Assembly: GCF_964204645.1 (NCBI RefSeq)
Contig: NC_134030.1
Coordinates: forward strand, 7,996,278 to 8,060,277
DNA: 64,000 nt
Reading direction: 5' to 3'
Source: Tubulanus polymorphus
Taxonomy: Eukaryota > Nemertea > Palaeonemertea > Tubulaniformes > Tubulanidae
Of the stretch, positions 31,823 through 45,331 are shown one piece after another; within the stretch, counting starts at the first letter, position 1; each line of letters starts with the position of its first letter. A model generated the notes under the pieces. It did no database searches. It was not told where the DNA came from and was given only the letters and a program-made list of their open reading frames with translations. The position numbers and the translations under genes are program-made.

Positions 31823-34727
31823 TCGGATTAGGTTAGGGCTCGAAATTGCGGACGATCTTCATCGCATTTTTTTCATTAGATTTTATTTTCCATTTAGATT
31901 CATTTGACACTTGTCCTCAATATGAATTTATTAATTCTTTTTCGCCTTTTTGCCAACAACGATACAATTTGAAATCCCGAGACTAAAATCAGAAAAATGC
32001 CGATAATATTCATTATCCTAACCAATACTCACTTCTTTACATAGCTGCTGGAACTCGATACCTATCGCTGGAACCAGCTACGCCCCTAGTTCCAGCTATC
32101 ATTTTCATATGCCTACCCAAAAATTGGTATCCTGAATTACTCTCACAACCAACGCTACGCTACCACTGTGTAAAGCCAACGATGAAGCTCGGAATGCGCT
32201 TCCGATTCGACCATCAAACCACCAACAATCAATATAACTGAGCCTGGCGTAGACTTGGGAATCTTGGCGAAAATGAGGCGAACATTTTAGATCCTTTTTT
32301 GTTACATTTCACATATACACAAAAAATATTGTTTCGGCTGACCCACATGTAGGCTACAATGCTGCCGTCTCCTAAAAGCATTGATTGCATTATTTTGTTC
32401 TTTCTTTGATTGTATTCTAATATAACCATGTATAATTTCGGTACATACTGCGCGAACCGACGAAAACTATTTCTTGCGTCTACTGCTAATCGAATTTTAT
32501 GTGTGGTTATTGGAAGTCGATGTATCTGCGCCTAAGCCGACGTGTAATATATAATACCGAGCAATATATTGATACTTGTTTTAATGTCGTCCCAACAGAT
32601 CCGTGTCGGGTTATTTTTTCAAGTGATTTGCGGATGCATAATGGGATATCGCAATTGATTATGATAAAAACGCCTCCCACTGCTCGGCGACTAATTGCAA
32701 TAGCGTGCTTTCATATTAGTGCGTTAGCGATTGCTTCCGAAAGCGAGCGAGCAGTCGCTCATTCAACACATCTGACGCGAAGTTAGATAATATAACAATA
32801 ATATAAACGTCCTTCTATGTACGTGAAGGGTGTTGCCTGCAACTATCGTTTCAAACTTTTAATGGTCCTTCAGTGAATGAACTATTATTGTATAATATTA
32901 TATATATTTATATTGGTGTTTTTTTCAGTCAACGAGTGTTTACACGAATATTTTTTGATAGATATATGCGCGCAGTATAGGCCCCAGGGTGCACACGTTG
33001 CCCTGAAATTTTAGGAGGAAATGAAAAATATTAAACTGATACCTGAAACAAGTTAAGATTGATAAGCTTGTTCAAAAATGAGTAAATGTTCCCCGATGCG
33101 CTTTCTTCCGGGGTGCCCTTGTGATTATATGAAATGCCCCTTTTTGGGTAGCACACCTCCTTAAATCAGACCCTATATATCCGCCCCTGGGCTCTGCTTA
33201 GACTGTCAGTAATTTTCAATACAATAGCGGATAGATTGGAAGCTATCTCGTGCAACGAGAACAATTTTAGATTTAAATGATAGCTAAGGTTTTAGAAGGT
33301 TCAATCCCTGAAATCGATATACGGTAGTTGTCAGGACGATAGCACTGCATCTAGATCTGCAGCAATGATCAGGTGCTGAAAATTTACATTTTATTGCCAT
33401 TACGACAAATCGAGATCCCGAGAGCAGTAATTGCACTTATCTTAAACGAAGTACACAACCTTTTATTCTGTTGATATAATTGGAGGCTAATAGCAAAGAT
33501 ATAATTCCAAATCCCATATTTCTACGTATATACAATCAAATGTCCATTCAGATACGTGTACGTGTGTATTTCTTCATAAAACCCCTATGCAATTGTCGTT
33601 TAGTGTCGTTCAATGCAGGTCCATGGGATTATGCTTCATGAGATTTTGAGATTCAAGTGTTGAGTACGCGATAACTGAATTCTTCTAGATCGTCTGGCCA
33701 GTAAAAAACCCAAATCGCTGCATAATTGAAAGCCGTGAAAGAATACTCCATAATTCACGGTACCATCCCTACATGCAAAATTCCAAAATTCGTCACACTT
33801 ACCGTAATTGATGTGTGATAAGATGTTACCCTGTATTGCGGTCGGGCGAATCTAGAGGTTTTCCGGATCGCGCGAATCTCTCTGGCTTCAATTCCACCTG
33901 TGAAAACGAACGCCGAGTATCATGGCGCATCAGTAGCTCTCCCTGCGTATCCTAGCAACAACGTATCGTCGTCTGTCAGGATATTCACGATACAACGCTG
34001 TATTTGCGCCTTGTTTTATATCGTTATTTAGAGAATTCGGTCGCTGTGCGGTGCGCGCATTTATTGCCGATTGGATTTTAAAAGAAAGGAAATAAATACG
34101 TACCATCTATGTATGTTTACATGTATGGGTTCGATGCGCTTGAAAAGGAAAATCGACCTTTGCATAAACCAAACGACGTATTAACGACCTGGCTGTCCGA
34201 GAGTAAAACGAATTTCATTTCTGTTGATATATTCGTAAAATGAAATCGATCATTTTCTGCGAAAAAGACTGTTGTTTTCTGTAATTCTTTTTTGGGTCTT
34301 CTTTTTGGAATTCTTTTTTGTTCCTATGATATTTTAGGGCTGACACACGCATTAGAATTTAATAACGTGGTTACTTCCATCGAGGTTGCAATATTTCCGG
34401 TGTGTCAACGCCAGTCGTTTTACCGACAGTGCTGTCACCTTTTGAAATTTATAACCACATTGCCTATAATGAAAATCATAGCAAACCAGTCCTCTACCGT
34501 CTATTCAATTATACACATCTTAATAGGTCAGCGCAAACATTGGTGAGTTCGTGCATAATGTTGAAATCTGAAAGACTTCGTATTCCAAGACTTACAAGAC
34601 TCTTTATCGTTCTTATAAGTGCGCGTACAACGTATGCGACACTTCGTAGTTTAAACATTTATAGGTTTTGTTGCGTTGGAGAAGTCGGATAAACGACGAC
34701 GCACTTGAAGGCTGGCGAATTTGTTAA
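31823..34727. other. intergenic region between pirin and the EGF gene
   Basis: Divergent spacer that should hold both promoters. It contains a MITE-like element (32981-33189). Open frames at 32499-32786, 34292-34546 and 34402-34692 show no recognisable domain. No TATA box was clearly placed. Confidence 0.5.
32981..33189. mobile_element. MITE-like element, CAGGGGCGGAT family
   Basis: Right end CAGACCCTATATATCCGCCCCTG and left end GCCCCAGGGTGCAC. The internal order (GGGTGCAC, CTGATACCTGAAACAAGTT, GATTATATGAAATGCCCC, GCACACCTCC, AATCAGACCCTA) parallels the copy at 21141-21411. Confidence 0.6.
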
Positions 34728-35950
34728 ATGAGGGTTCTTTACACTAACAACTTCGTGGTAGCTGTGCTAGTCAGTCTGTACGCAGTTTATTGCAGTAAGT
34801 AATGCGGGCACACCTCACACAATCTCGTCAGAATCTAACAAATATCATTTGCTATTTCTAGAGAAAATGCACTTTACCGTTGAACCGCACGTAGTTGAAA
34901 TCAAATGATGAACCCTAAATATCAAAAACCGTCAATTACTAATTGTTCACTAATTGTTCACTTGTTTTCTTTGGATGGATTTGGGTGCAAGTTCGATATT
35001 ACGTGCGCTGGTCCAAGCTGCGCCCATATAACGAGATGTTCTATAGTGGAATGAAGATGTTCAATAACATTCAGATAGAATCTCATTATTCATTGTAAGA
35101 TAGAAATCTCATTGCATCATTTCCAAATTTTGTACTATCCAAACGATACGTCATATCATTCATTGGAACGCATTCTAACAGTCGTTTCTTGACATGCTAT
35201 TTTTTCTGAATTTTGTAAAAACCTGAATTAGTGGCATTCTCCCTTGGTGGAACGTATTTTACCTTCCGTCGTTTATATATGTCGCAGCGGTTTCCCTGCG
35301 TTTTTAAACTTCGTATATGTGTTGTTTAGGGGCAGCAACGACAGCCAAACCGACGATAGATCCGACGCTATGCCAACCTATGTGCATCAATGACGGCGAG
35401 TGTATAGTTAAACCGTTACCGACTACCACGTCATTTCCGCTCAATGAAACGACCGATATTTCGTCAACAGAAACTACGGCGCCGGACACCCCACCAACAA
35501 CGGCGAATACGGCGGATCCAACGACGCCGGACACCCCGCCAACAACAGATCTTACGAATACATCGACGGAATACGTTTGCAAATGTGTCACCGGTACTAG
35601 CGGTAACATTTGTCAACATGGTAATGAAATTTCTAATGCGATAAAATCCCTTTTTTTAAAAAGTCGTTTATTCGGCAAAATAAACGTTTAAAAAAATCAT
35701 CAGATATGAAAATGCGTGATTTACTCAATTAATCTTAACATCTTTTCAATACTCTTTCTTCGTTATTCTTACAGGATTTCCGAAGACGAAATGGTTGTGG
35801 GCACTGGCATTCTCGATACCAATCGCTGTAGTTCTTGTCGCGATGGTCATCGCTGTTATGTGTTATCATCGTAGGAAAGAAGATGATACCAAACTCGCGC
35901 TCGCCGCTAATGAGGCCATTAATATCGAAGATGAACTAACTGCTATGTAG
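34728..35950 (+). CDS. single-EGF transmembrane protein with Thr/Pro-rich loop inside the EGF domain
   Basis: Type I membrane protein of 177 residues. Exons 34728-34794, 35330-35620, 35775-35950, phase-1 introns. Residues 1-22 are a signal peptide (FVVAVLVSLYAVYC). The ectodomain has exactly six EGF cysteines (CQPMCINDGEC...CKCVTGTSGNIC), but 58 residues rich in Thr, Pro, Asp and Ser separate Cys3 from Cys4, against roughly 4-16 in usual EGF domains. The loop has two N-glycosylation sequons (NET, NTS) and a repeated PDTPPTT. One membrane helix follows (ALAFSIPIAVVLVAMVIAVM), then basic CYHRRK and a 30-residue acidic tail. The layout resembles EGF-receptor ligand precursors or small mucin-EGF proteins; no orthologue is assigned. 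AATAAA at 36019. Confidence 0.8.
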
Positions 35951-37285
35951 TAGATATATCTGATTGTGTATTAGTGAGTATTGTTAGTGAACTGATACTA
36001 GAAAAATCGTGTATTTTCAATAAATGAACGTTAAGTATTGATATAGTTTAATCTAGGACGTTTTTGTTTTTAGTTCATTTACTTAATGCGGTTATGTAAT
36101 GATCTGTATATCAATTCGTATGATCCATGTGTAAAAGAAGACATCAATTGACTTTTATTACCGGAAAACTGTTGTTTAATGATATTTCATTCTATTGAGG
36201 CTAAGAGCGAAGACTGTTAATGACATTTTAGTTATTTCCATCACACTGGCGATCACTCTTTCGAGTTGTAGACTGTTAATGAGTTCGTGCAGAAAGTCTA
36301 CTCTGTTTACGTATATATTTCAATTTTAGTAACGTCCATTACTCATCGTTTTACACGACGAAGACAAAGGACACGACACTTGAAGTATTTCCAAGTCACG
36401 ATCTTCACGTTCATGCTGACCACTGCAACCACTTCCTGATAATTATACATACATTCGCGCTTGAAAGCATTTATGAATATCTTGTTACCGACGATATTGA
36501 GAAAACATAACATATACCTGAACATCGCTTAACTTCATTCAGATAAACCACAAAAAACACGTTCTCTTTCAGTAATAAAGATAATTTATTAATCGCTTTT
36601 AATTTTCGAACGTCAATCAACAGATCGATATGTTTAGTTCGCAGCTTACTAAAATGGATGCATTAAAACGCTTCACTTTCCATACGGTAAAAAATAAACG
36701 GCCTTTTTCTCACGAAGGCATATCCAGTATGCATATGAACTAATTTTAGAATTGTTGAACAATTAAGTAGTAAAATGATAGGCCTATAGGTAATCTTTGA
36801 GGGTGACGTAACATTCTTGAATACGTTTTCGATGTGTTTCTTCGATATCATGTCGAATCGGCTTATACAAGTGAATTGCGTCGAAACAAATTTCAATTCA
36901 CTTCGGGGGACCAATAATATTGAGGTTTCTGCGCTGCTGGATTAACTCAGACATTTCCATATCTACGTGTTCATATAGGTACGTTATTTATTGGACATTG
37001 GGCTTTCGGGGGGATAAGTTGAACATTTTTTTTATACTCAGAAAAACTTTATCAAATCTACAGATAATCCGTGGTTTTATAGAGAATAGAACTGTTTGCG
37101 CGCGATTGCAGCTGGATGCAGCGAGGAAAAAACGTTGTTTGTGTTCCTAATTACAAAAACTGAATTACGGCCAATGAGTTTCCGGAACCAATGAATCGAA
37201 CCGTGATATCCAATTATTCGAAGACCGGATGTTATTGGCTGGTCGGCTGATGGACATTATCGATGACGTAGACGTCTCGGAATTC
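35951..37285. other. intergenic region with the EGF gene poly(A) signal
   Basis: AATAAA at 36019-36024 ends the EGF gene. The rest lies between convergent genes (EGF on plus, peptide precursor on minus). No further gene is supported. Confidence 0.5.
36019..36024 (+). terminator. poly(A) signal of the EGF/TM gene
   Basis: AATAAA 69 bases after the TAG stop, in TTTTCAATAAATG. Confidence 0.65.
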
Positions 37286-40200
37286 TCACTGCTGTTCGTC
37301 GTACCTGCGCGCACCGAACCCACGACTTGCGACTCGCAATAACTTCTTCTTCAAAAGACCCGCGTGGTGGTTATCTGAAACGGAACCAGCCGATGAAATT
37401 ATTCGAATCTTCGTCGTTTGTAATCGATTCAGGGGTGGATCCAGAAATTTGAGCGCAGAGTAGGGAGTGAAGTGCAGTGTTTTCTCAGCTATATTGTTTC
37501 ATATTACAATGAAAAAGGCATTCGTAAAAAATGTGTGCATTACCTACAGAACTGACGGATGCCGAAACAGCTAGTAATGGATAACGATGTGAATTGTGGT
37601 TAGTTTCATCATTAATATGATTGGTGTCGCTATCAGAAAATTTTCGAACACGGAGCGGGGGTCGAGACGCCCTAAATCCCCCTTGGATCCGCCCCGGCGA
37701 TTCAAATTTTTACAATGATATTCATTTTATGCCGCTGTGAATGCGAAGAGTCCCTTTACTATTTTTGGTTTAAAACACATTCGTTTGATGTCGTTATTAC
37801 TACAGCATTTAGTTACCTATTTTACGACGCTGGTTGATCAGCAAACTCAGCAGTGACTTCGAAAATAATGAGTACAATTCGTCCGATATTTCGTCATCGC
37901 TGTTGGAATATGTATAGGCCATCTTGTCGGGAACCTCTCCTGAGACAAGGTCGACGTTTGAAGCGGTCTTCTGTTCGTCGCCCGATGAACTGGGTCCGTG
38001 ACTTCGCCGGCCCAAACGCGGGTATTCGTTCTCTTTTGAGTCGGTGTAAAATATGGCATGCACCGAGGACGAAACGACGAGCAAGACTATGGTGAACGTG
38101 AGCAGTTTACGCGAACTGAAAATACCTACAAGACATAAATGTGAAACAATTCATACTATATGCACAAAAAGCCAGAATTTGCGACCATTAATCGTTATAA
38201 GTGTCTGTTACTTGAAAGTATGTGATAAAAGTGAAATGCCATAACAAACAACGGGTTCGCCCTGATTGGACAAACGTATTCTTTTACAGGCTTGTATCAT
38301 GTAACAGATAAAGGTTGAAATGAAATTCAATAATTCTGCAAATATCATGATCCTCATGATATTGCCATGGGTTATAGTGTGATAATAGCAAAAAAAACAG
38401 AATCAAGTCATCTCAAGAACAATGATATCAAAATGATATCATCCATTTATTCTATCTTCGATTTATTTCATCTCATTGTATCCTATGACGGACCGCAACA
38501 CCAGCTATCTCACCAAATGGCGTGACGAGCATTCATTCAGTCTAATGTTGTCAAAATTAGTTCATTTTCGATGAACTTTGGACCGAATTTTAGGCTCCCC
38601 AATGAATACATTATCACATGACTCACCAAATACACACACAACTAATCTCTACTCAGTAATTGGTATAGTTTTCGTTAATAATTGATTTATTTTGGAAAAA
38701 TTTCGTACGGTTTTAATCAAAATGTAATTCAACGTGGGAAAACTACTAGAAAACCTGGTGGATCCTCGCCTGCCATAAGTGGAATCTTCGATTGCCACGG
38801 TAAGTTGGAGATTCCCCCATTGCGAGATGACTAGACTTTTTTCTATCACCGCATACTTCTACCGTACTATATGTGTTGCTAGCTTATCAGTATTCAAAGC
38901 TCGTTTGTATAACGGTAGGAGTGCCATAAGCAGATTAATTAACGCGTGGCCACACGGCCCAGGTAGAACACAGGTGTCCCCAGAGTGCGTCTTGTCACCC
39001 GGCGATTATCAATCGTCATTTTTTCGTGTAATCATTTCATCTATGAATTAATACCGTACATCTCTCGATGGGTGAATATCATTGGAATGTCCCCCGTACG
39101 TAGACCAGTTCTCTCCCGTGACTAACTGTTCGAATTTCCTCGCACCAGTTCGTCCTCCTTACACAGCCACGGCCAGCTTATAGACATATTGCCCACTATT
39201 ACGTAGTAACCAGGGACCGGTTGCATAGTCATGGCTTAGACTTAAGACCTGGCTAAGACCAACTTAGTTCTATAGCCAATCTAACAACTTAAGACCAGTC
39301 TTAAGATTTAAGACCACTATTGGACTTAAGTCACGACTGTGCAACTGGCCCCAGGAACCTAGTTGCAATTCAAAGAGGCAACGCAACTCCGTCTTGCCGA
39401 AATAATTCAGAATTCGAACCTGGTTATAGATAACATATAGCACAGCATTTCGACTGCTCGATTTGCGAGGGTGCTCACTCGATTCGATGAATCAACTAAG
39501 AGTTTTTGATAATCAGGCTCCTTTTCAGAATTAAGACATAACTGCCCAATGGTCTACAGTCGTGAGCGCCATGAATATAACTGATTAAAACCGGCCGACC
39601 AAAGATCCATTTGGACTCGAAGCTGTGGGTCCTGCCTTTTGGTCACCGACGGTATACAATTTCTACACATTGAGATTGACTTCTACGTTAATACGTATGT
39701 CGCAAATATTAAACATAACTCCCAAAATCGCGAAGCCGAAAAGTTAGAATATAGAAAAGTTAGAATTTATTCATCAAAATCCGATTTCCGGTGTTCAACT
39801 AAAATCTATTATCAAAGAATAAAAATGAATTTTATGAAGATATTTTAACGTTTCTATATTTCAACTTTTGGGCTTCAGGATTGTTGATATTTAACATTTT
39901 AACGATCTCAAAAGATCCGACTCCAGCGAAGTCTACTGTATTCACTTCGTGTAGAAGGAAAAGCGCAATCATAATTTAAGAACATGTGTGTTCCTTTCAA
40001 CGTCGTGCGTTGTACTTCTAGATTTTTACATGACATTTTACAATTTACATTCCACTTCTCATGTTATCTCGGTTATGTTGATTACGAAGGTAGTTATTGT
40101 ATCGACTTGGTGAAGAATATCATCAGACACATTGATGTCGGATAGAGGAAATTCAAGATCGCGTGATTCGGTAGAAACTGTTAATATTTGATGGTTTTAA

Positions 40201-43200
40201 GTGTTCGATGCCGTTTTCTCTATAGTTCACCGGATAACTGACGTGTTCAACGATATCACTGTAAATCGGTCATACATTCAATTAATGCTTTCATAATCAC
40301 CACAGTCAAATACAGATGAGATTTGTCAGATGAAATCCTAATATATCTAGTGAAATGATTTTCCTAAATTCGACAGCGTTTAATGGAAATAACTAATTTT
40401 CATATGGGCTTAAGCATTTGTGAACCCAACAATTAACAGTTATTTTTGTAAAGTTTATCACAACCCGTTTTTGCATAGTACGTGATATTTAAGTGTCAAA
40501 CTCGTGTTTGCTCACTGAAGTGGCACTTGTAAATTATACTAGAATTGTGTCAAAAGTTGCTGTCTATTTTGGCGCGTTTATTTTCCACTTAAGTGTAAAC
40601 GTGTAATTCTGCATTCTACAAAACATTTTTAGGCTTACCGCTCGATTGTTTCTATTCTAGTCTGTGGACAGACAAGACTACCCCGAGTTTGTTTGTATAT
40701 TGATATTCGTACTGCTTCGCGAATCCTCCTCCGAAATAAAATATTAAAAACATTAAGAAAATACTAACTCTGTAGGAAGAGGGGAGATAATATGTCATCG
40801 GTTATTTCTGTCCATAAATCGAGTCTAGTTGTTAGATATTCTCGGGATTGCTTCTCGTGACACGGGATTCGAGTTTCATGCGTCTATTAATTGTCGGAAA
40901 GCAGAAAACCGTAATCGCCGTTCGTAGATATATTTTACATAGTTTTCGTTGCGTAAGAATTACGTGTGCGATATTGTGTTGCTGCCCTTTCAAACCTATC
41001 ATCCCTGTCGGGCTAAACGATGCCACTCTACTCAATTGCGCGTAACACTTGCAAAAAGGTATACGGAAATCGATGAAATATCAGATTTTTAAACCGATAT
41101 GATCATTCGCGAACGGTAAAAACTAGAGAAGAAAAAGCAGTGACAGATAAGAAAGAGATACAGCGTAACACAACGGCGGTCTTTGTTACGCACGTTCAAC
41201 ATTTTCTTTGATTTTGTGCAGCGAGTATCATTTGGAAGCAATGTGCCCGCGGATGTCCCACGGTGAAGTGCTAGCTGAAAAACCACTTGAGTGGAAACCA
41301 GCAAGAGGAAAAACATCTCCGTCTCTTGGTATCTTTCGCCAGTAATATAATAAAGAGGCTCCTACGCTATCGACGCTATCATATTACATGTACTAGTTTT
41401 CCAAAAAAGACGTTTTAATTGGACGAATTTAGACGCTATTTCTTAGCAACCTAACTACACAGTATACTATAGTGTGAACAGGGCACGGGAAATAACATTG
41501 GCGATCCCCCTACATTTGCAGTACTGCTCATTATCCAATTTCACCGAGATCTGTTCAGTGTTCAACACTAAATCCACGGGAAAAAATAATCGTCGAAATT
41601 CCCTAAGTGAACTTTAGTATATGTGCTATATATCGTATACCAGCAATACTTAATGTACAAAAAACAAATACGGTCAATCTTTCAGCACGTCCGATCGTAC
41701 CCCGGAGCAAGCCTCAAAACAAAATAAGAAACTATTCCTTAATCGAAATTAGAATTAAGAATAAAAAGATTTAGTAGCTAACTGGATAGTTTCAAACGTT
41801 TTCTGGCATGTAGCTAACTATATTGCTTTGCAACAATTCGAAGCCTCGAAAATAGTGACATATTTAGAAATTTTACCACGATCCAGGAGGCGTCATCTCC
41901 GATTGACGTACGCACGATTTGACTCCATCGAGTATGAAACGCACCAGAAATCGAACCTTGAGTGATCTATATTTATAAAATGTCGTCGTGTATCCGAAAA
42001 ACCGGGTTTCACTCGTAAGAATAATACGCGGCAAAGAGGGCAAATATTTGATTGCCGTAGAAGAGAGAGAGAGAGATCGATCGATACGAGTTTCGCTTTC
42101 ATTCGTTATGTCTGGTTGCTTTCTGTTTTACATATTTTCGCAATTAAAACTATCGCAATGCAAAATTGAAACCTGATATAAGCATATGTACGTAGACAGA
42201 TAGAGTATAGAATCGTCAATTTTTGGAAACCGAAAATTGATATTTTCTTGAGACGGACGAGCGAGAAGACACGATTAAAAGGTTTAAAGCTTGATGGAAT
42301 ATCGGATCGCGCCGAGTGCAATCGTTCGCATATATGCATATGTATATTATCTACAGCAGTTATCATCAGCAGTATCTGCCCCATCAAAAAGAGTTTTAAC
42401 AGTTTCTGTGGGATTTGATCGATACCTAACACTGTAGAAGTGCACGCATCAATTGAAACTGTACTGTTTCTTGGGAGAAACATATTCCTCATACGCGATT
42501 TTTTTTTTGATTAGCCTCTTCAATACAACGACGACGGAGAACAATTTTAAATTGCAAAACCACAAATGAGAATGATACAAAATGTCAAGTTTCTGATATC
42601 GAGGTAATGTACTGTATCTGGAGCTGTGGTTGAAATCGACTCCATTTTCCAGGGCTTTTTTGGTGGAAAAGTTCGTGGATAGATGAGGTTTTTAACCTAA
42701 TTAGCCTACTTAGCTCAACGCAATAGCTATCCGTGTAATAGATAAAATGATTCAAGCTTCAAAATGAATTCATACCATTACATTATTACGCTATGAATAT
42801 AAGATTTTTGAAATAATTTTGTTGAGTAAATAGTATCCATAAGTTTGATTTTAGCATCTAGATTCTGATAAATCATGTGTATGAAATCGGATATCCATGA
42901 TTCGAATATGATAATATAGGCCTATACTATAAATGGAAAACATGATTGAGGCAGTTTATGGAAAAATCTCTGCGCAAATGTCATCAAAAACCTCATGTGC
43001 GAGTCCCTCAAAGCTATTTTGGTGTTGATGTCTTTTTTTGCTTTGGGAAAGATTCAAAATTGAAATTTTCAATTAGCACCAGAAGCCGTATGTAAGCCGA
43101 TGCCAGATAAACCACGGACGCCGGGCCTCTTTCATGTGGTGGATTACCCAGCAATCTTTTGTTAGATTAGTGGTTTAATCTTTAACGAATTAGCCATAAT

Positions 43201-45331
43201 TACCCCCCGAGATATCAAGTGTAGATATCTCAATATTCATCGAAATGACAACAAAGAATAGTCAGGGTGAGACCTGTTCAGGCGTTACTTTTTTGTGTCG
43301 ATTCAATGAAAAATGGTCAGACATTATAGAACACTCTTTAAAAACAATGTCTCGAACTTAAAACCGACGGAAAGTTGGCCTGAACTCCAAATTTAAGGTC
43401 GATTATCAAGGTCCGCCTTATAGAGAAAATAAGTCATGCGTTTTTAGTTCGGCGTGTGACTAATAGTATTGCATTATCAACATCAGAAAAATGTGTCGTA
43501 GTTCCTCCAAATAGTGAATCATTATGTGGTAACAGGTGGTTTTCCCAGGCGCAAATATAATGTTTAAGTATTTCTTGAACTTTCTGACTCGAATAGTAAA
43601 AGCGTCGCGTGTTTGTTTACGAAGCAATCGTGCTTCGTTCTAAGATTATTAAAATAGTTTTCTATTGTTTGATATTATATGCCATATTCAATTATGCTGG
43701 ATTCGGTGATTCTGCGGTATGCGCAATTGCCCGGTTTCAAACGGGATACAAGGTATAGTCAACGATTCGGGAAATCCTACTCGTCGATGAGATTTCTTCA
43801 AAATATCGCGCTCGTGACTTGTCACTTTTATTGTTAAACCCTATACAAAAGCTCGTGAATATACTTTCAAATGTAGCTGACTAATTGTAATCGGGAGAAG
43901 CTTTCATTGAAATCGTAAACAATGACGACTTTCCGAGAAAGTGGAGATGGCTTTTCAGACGGATATCGAGGAAACACCCAACGACGTCTTCCGCCATATC
44001 GTCCAGATGCTGGATCAGTTATGGTATGCGGAAATACTCTGTTCCACCACATCATTGATGACCACTGCTTGTACCATATTTTTATTAACAAAAATTCTGA
44101 TCGTCGAGATTGTGTTTTCGTAATAAAACTAAAATGCCTAATAGAATATAATGTGTTCACATTGGTTTTCACAAAATGAAAGTTTTGCTAGACCATCTGC
44201 GTTACACATGTAATTCGGGGCACATTAACCTGACTGGTAAGGCAACAGTTGTTTTTTGGAAATCTATCACCAACTTACCAAATAAAAGCGACAGGAACGA
44301 AATCGAAAATACGTATCGTGTGTATTTGCTTTAGATGAATAAATAAATACTAAGAATGGCTGTTTAAGCTGTCCGGTTCCTTGGCCGTACAAGCAAAAGG
44401 AGACACGTAAATTCTAGTGTATCAACAACAGAGTGTATATTGCAAAACAGGTCGCATTTCGCTGCGTATTTTTACCAGGGATAATTTCTATCTAACTAAT
44501 GCGATTAATATACGTAATCACCCACAACCCTCCCTATAGACGCTCCCGCAGCGTCAAAGTACTTATACACATGAACCGTACGCAACCGATATCCTTTATG
44601 GTTATCATCGAAATATTTTCTCTGCTAAAATTAAATCCTTACGTCGTAACCTGAACCATCTTTATTTTGTAACGTTGTATTGCGTGTGTATTATTTTATC
44701 AAGAGGGAAATCTCTATCAGGTCAACGACAATAGTTCTAGTGTGCAACCGGCTTTTTATCTTCATCGACATCATCATCGCATTCAATATATATACCGGTC
44801 CTCGGTGGCTCTTAAAATGGTTTTTCATATTTTCTATATATCCTAACAGTTATAGTCGCGTACGCGCCTATACAATATACATGATATATAATTATTCGAC
44901 GATGTATCTTTATTGCACGGACGTCACAGGGCGTAACGAAATTGGAAAGCGAAACGGATTCACGGTGTTGGAAAATTTGTTGTTGTGAAATTTGTCACGT
45001 TCGTCGCATTAACACACGGCAATCCGACCAATTTTTACGTCAATTTGTGCATCGATTCAATCGTAGTTTTCGAGTTTTTTTTGTCCAAATGTTCGTTATC
45101 TAAGGTTGACTAAGGAGTAATGCATGTGTATACTACATTTCAAAATGGTGACAATGTTAATCAACCTAGAGGGTCACGTTCGTGTTAATGCGCATTAAAT
45201 TTTCTAATTGTTGATATCACATAATCATTCATTTTAATTAAATCATCTCACTTTCTTTCAATCGGAAAATTGTGATAAAATAAAAGAAGAAAACCGTGAA
45301 GATACTTACCAGAAATATGTACTGAGAACAT
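37286..45331 (-). CDS. candidate neuropeptide / peptide-hormone precursor (PRL-amide type site)
   Basis: Family not recognised. Exons (minus): 45331-45310 (ATG), 38125-37817, 37374-37286 (TGA); both introns phase 1, joined 420 nt, 139 residues. Residues 1-31 look like a signal peptide (KLLTFTIVLLVVSSSVHA). Cleavage would start a 14-residue peptide IFYTDSKENEYPRL followed directly by Gly-Arg-Arg, the standard amidation plus dibasic cleavage signal, giving a C-terminal PRL-amide. PRL-amide ends are known in pyrokinin/neuromedin-U-type peptides (established); the assignment here is inference. The remainder has an acidic stretch, a Leu-rich helix (DELYSLFSKSLLSLL), further basic sites (NQRRK, LLKKK, GARR) and no cysteines. 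The 7.2-kb first intron is the weakest link: exon 1 was chosen because its phase and hydrophobic join fit. Confidence 0.6.
37430..37697. mobile_element. MITE with CAGGGGTGGATCCA / GGATCCGCCCCGG ends and 7-bp duplication
   Basis: Inverted ends of about 14 bp; CGATTCA occurs at the left junction (37425-37431) and again just after the right end (37698-37704), the sort of direct repeat expected from an hAT-like insertion (usually 8 bp). Lies in the second intron of the peptide-precursor gene. Confidence 0.7.
38126..45309 (-). other. long first intron of the peptide-precursor gene
   Basis: It contains a MITE (39213-39352). Open frames at 41893-42492, 43867-44179 and 44680-44988 are short or AT-biased and match no family I know. 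If exon 1 at 45310-45331 is wrong, part of this stretch is intergenic instead. Confidence 0.45.
39213..39352. mobile_element. 140-bp MITE with GGGACCGGTTGC / GCAACTGGCCCC ends
   Basis: Left end GGGACCGGTTGCATAGTC is inverted at the right end as GACTGTGCAACTGGCCCC with few mismatches. The interior is built of repeated CTTAAGAC / GTCTTAAG palindromic blocks. No coding potential. Confidence 0.7.

Noticed and set aside
43941-44123. 60-codon frame MAFQTDIEETPNDVFRHIVQ with a hydrophobic end, faintly like the start of KCNE potassium-channel subunits
   Set aside because: Similarity is a few residues, other frames are equally open here, and no splice context or conserved KCNE core was seen.
44680-44988. 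102-codon frame rich in Ile/Tyr/Phe
   Set aside because: Composition follows the local AT bias and no family is recognised.
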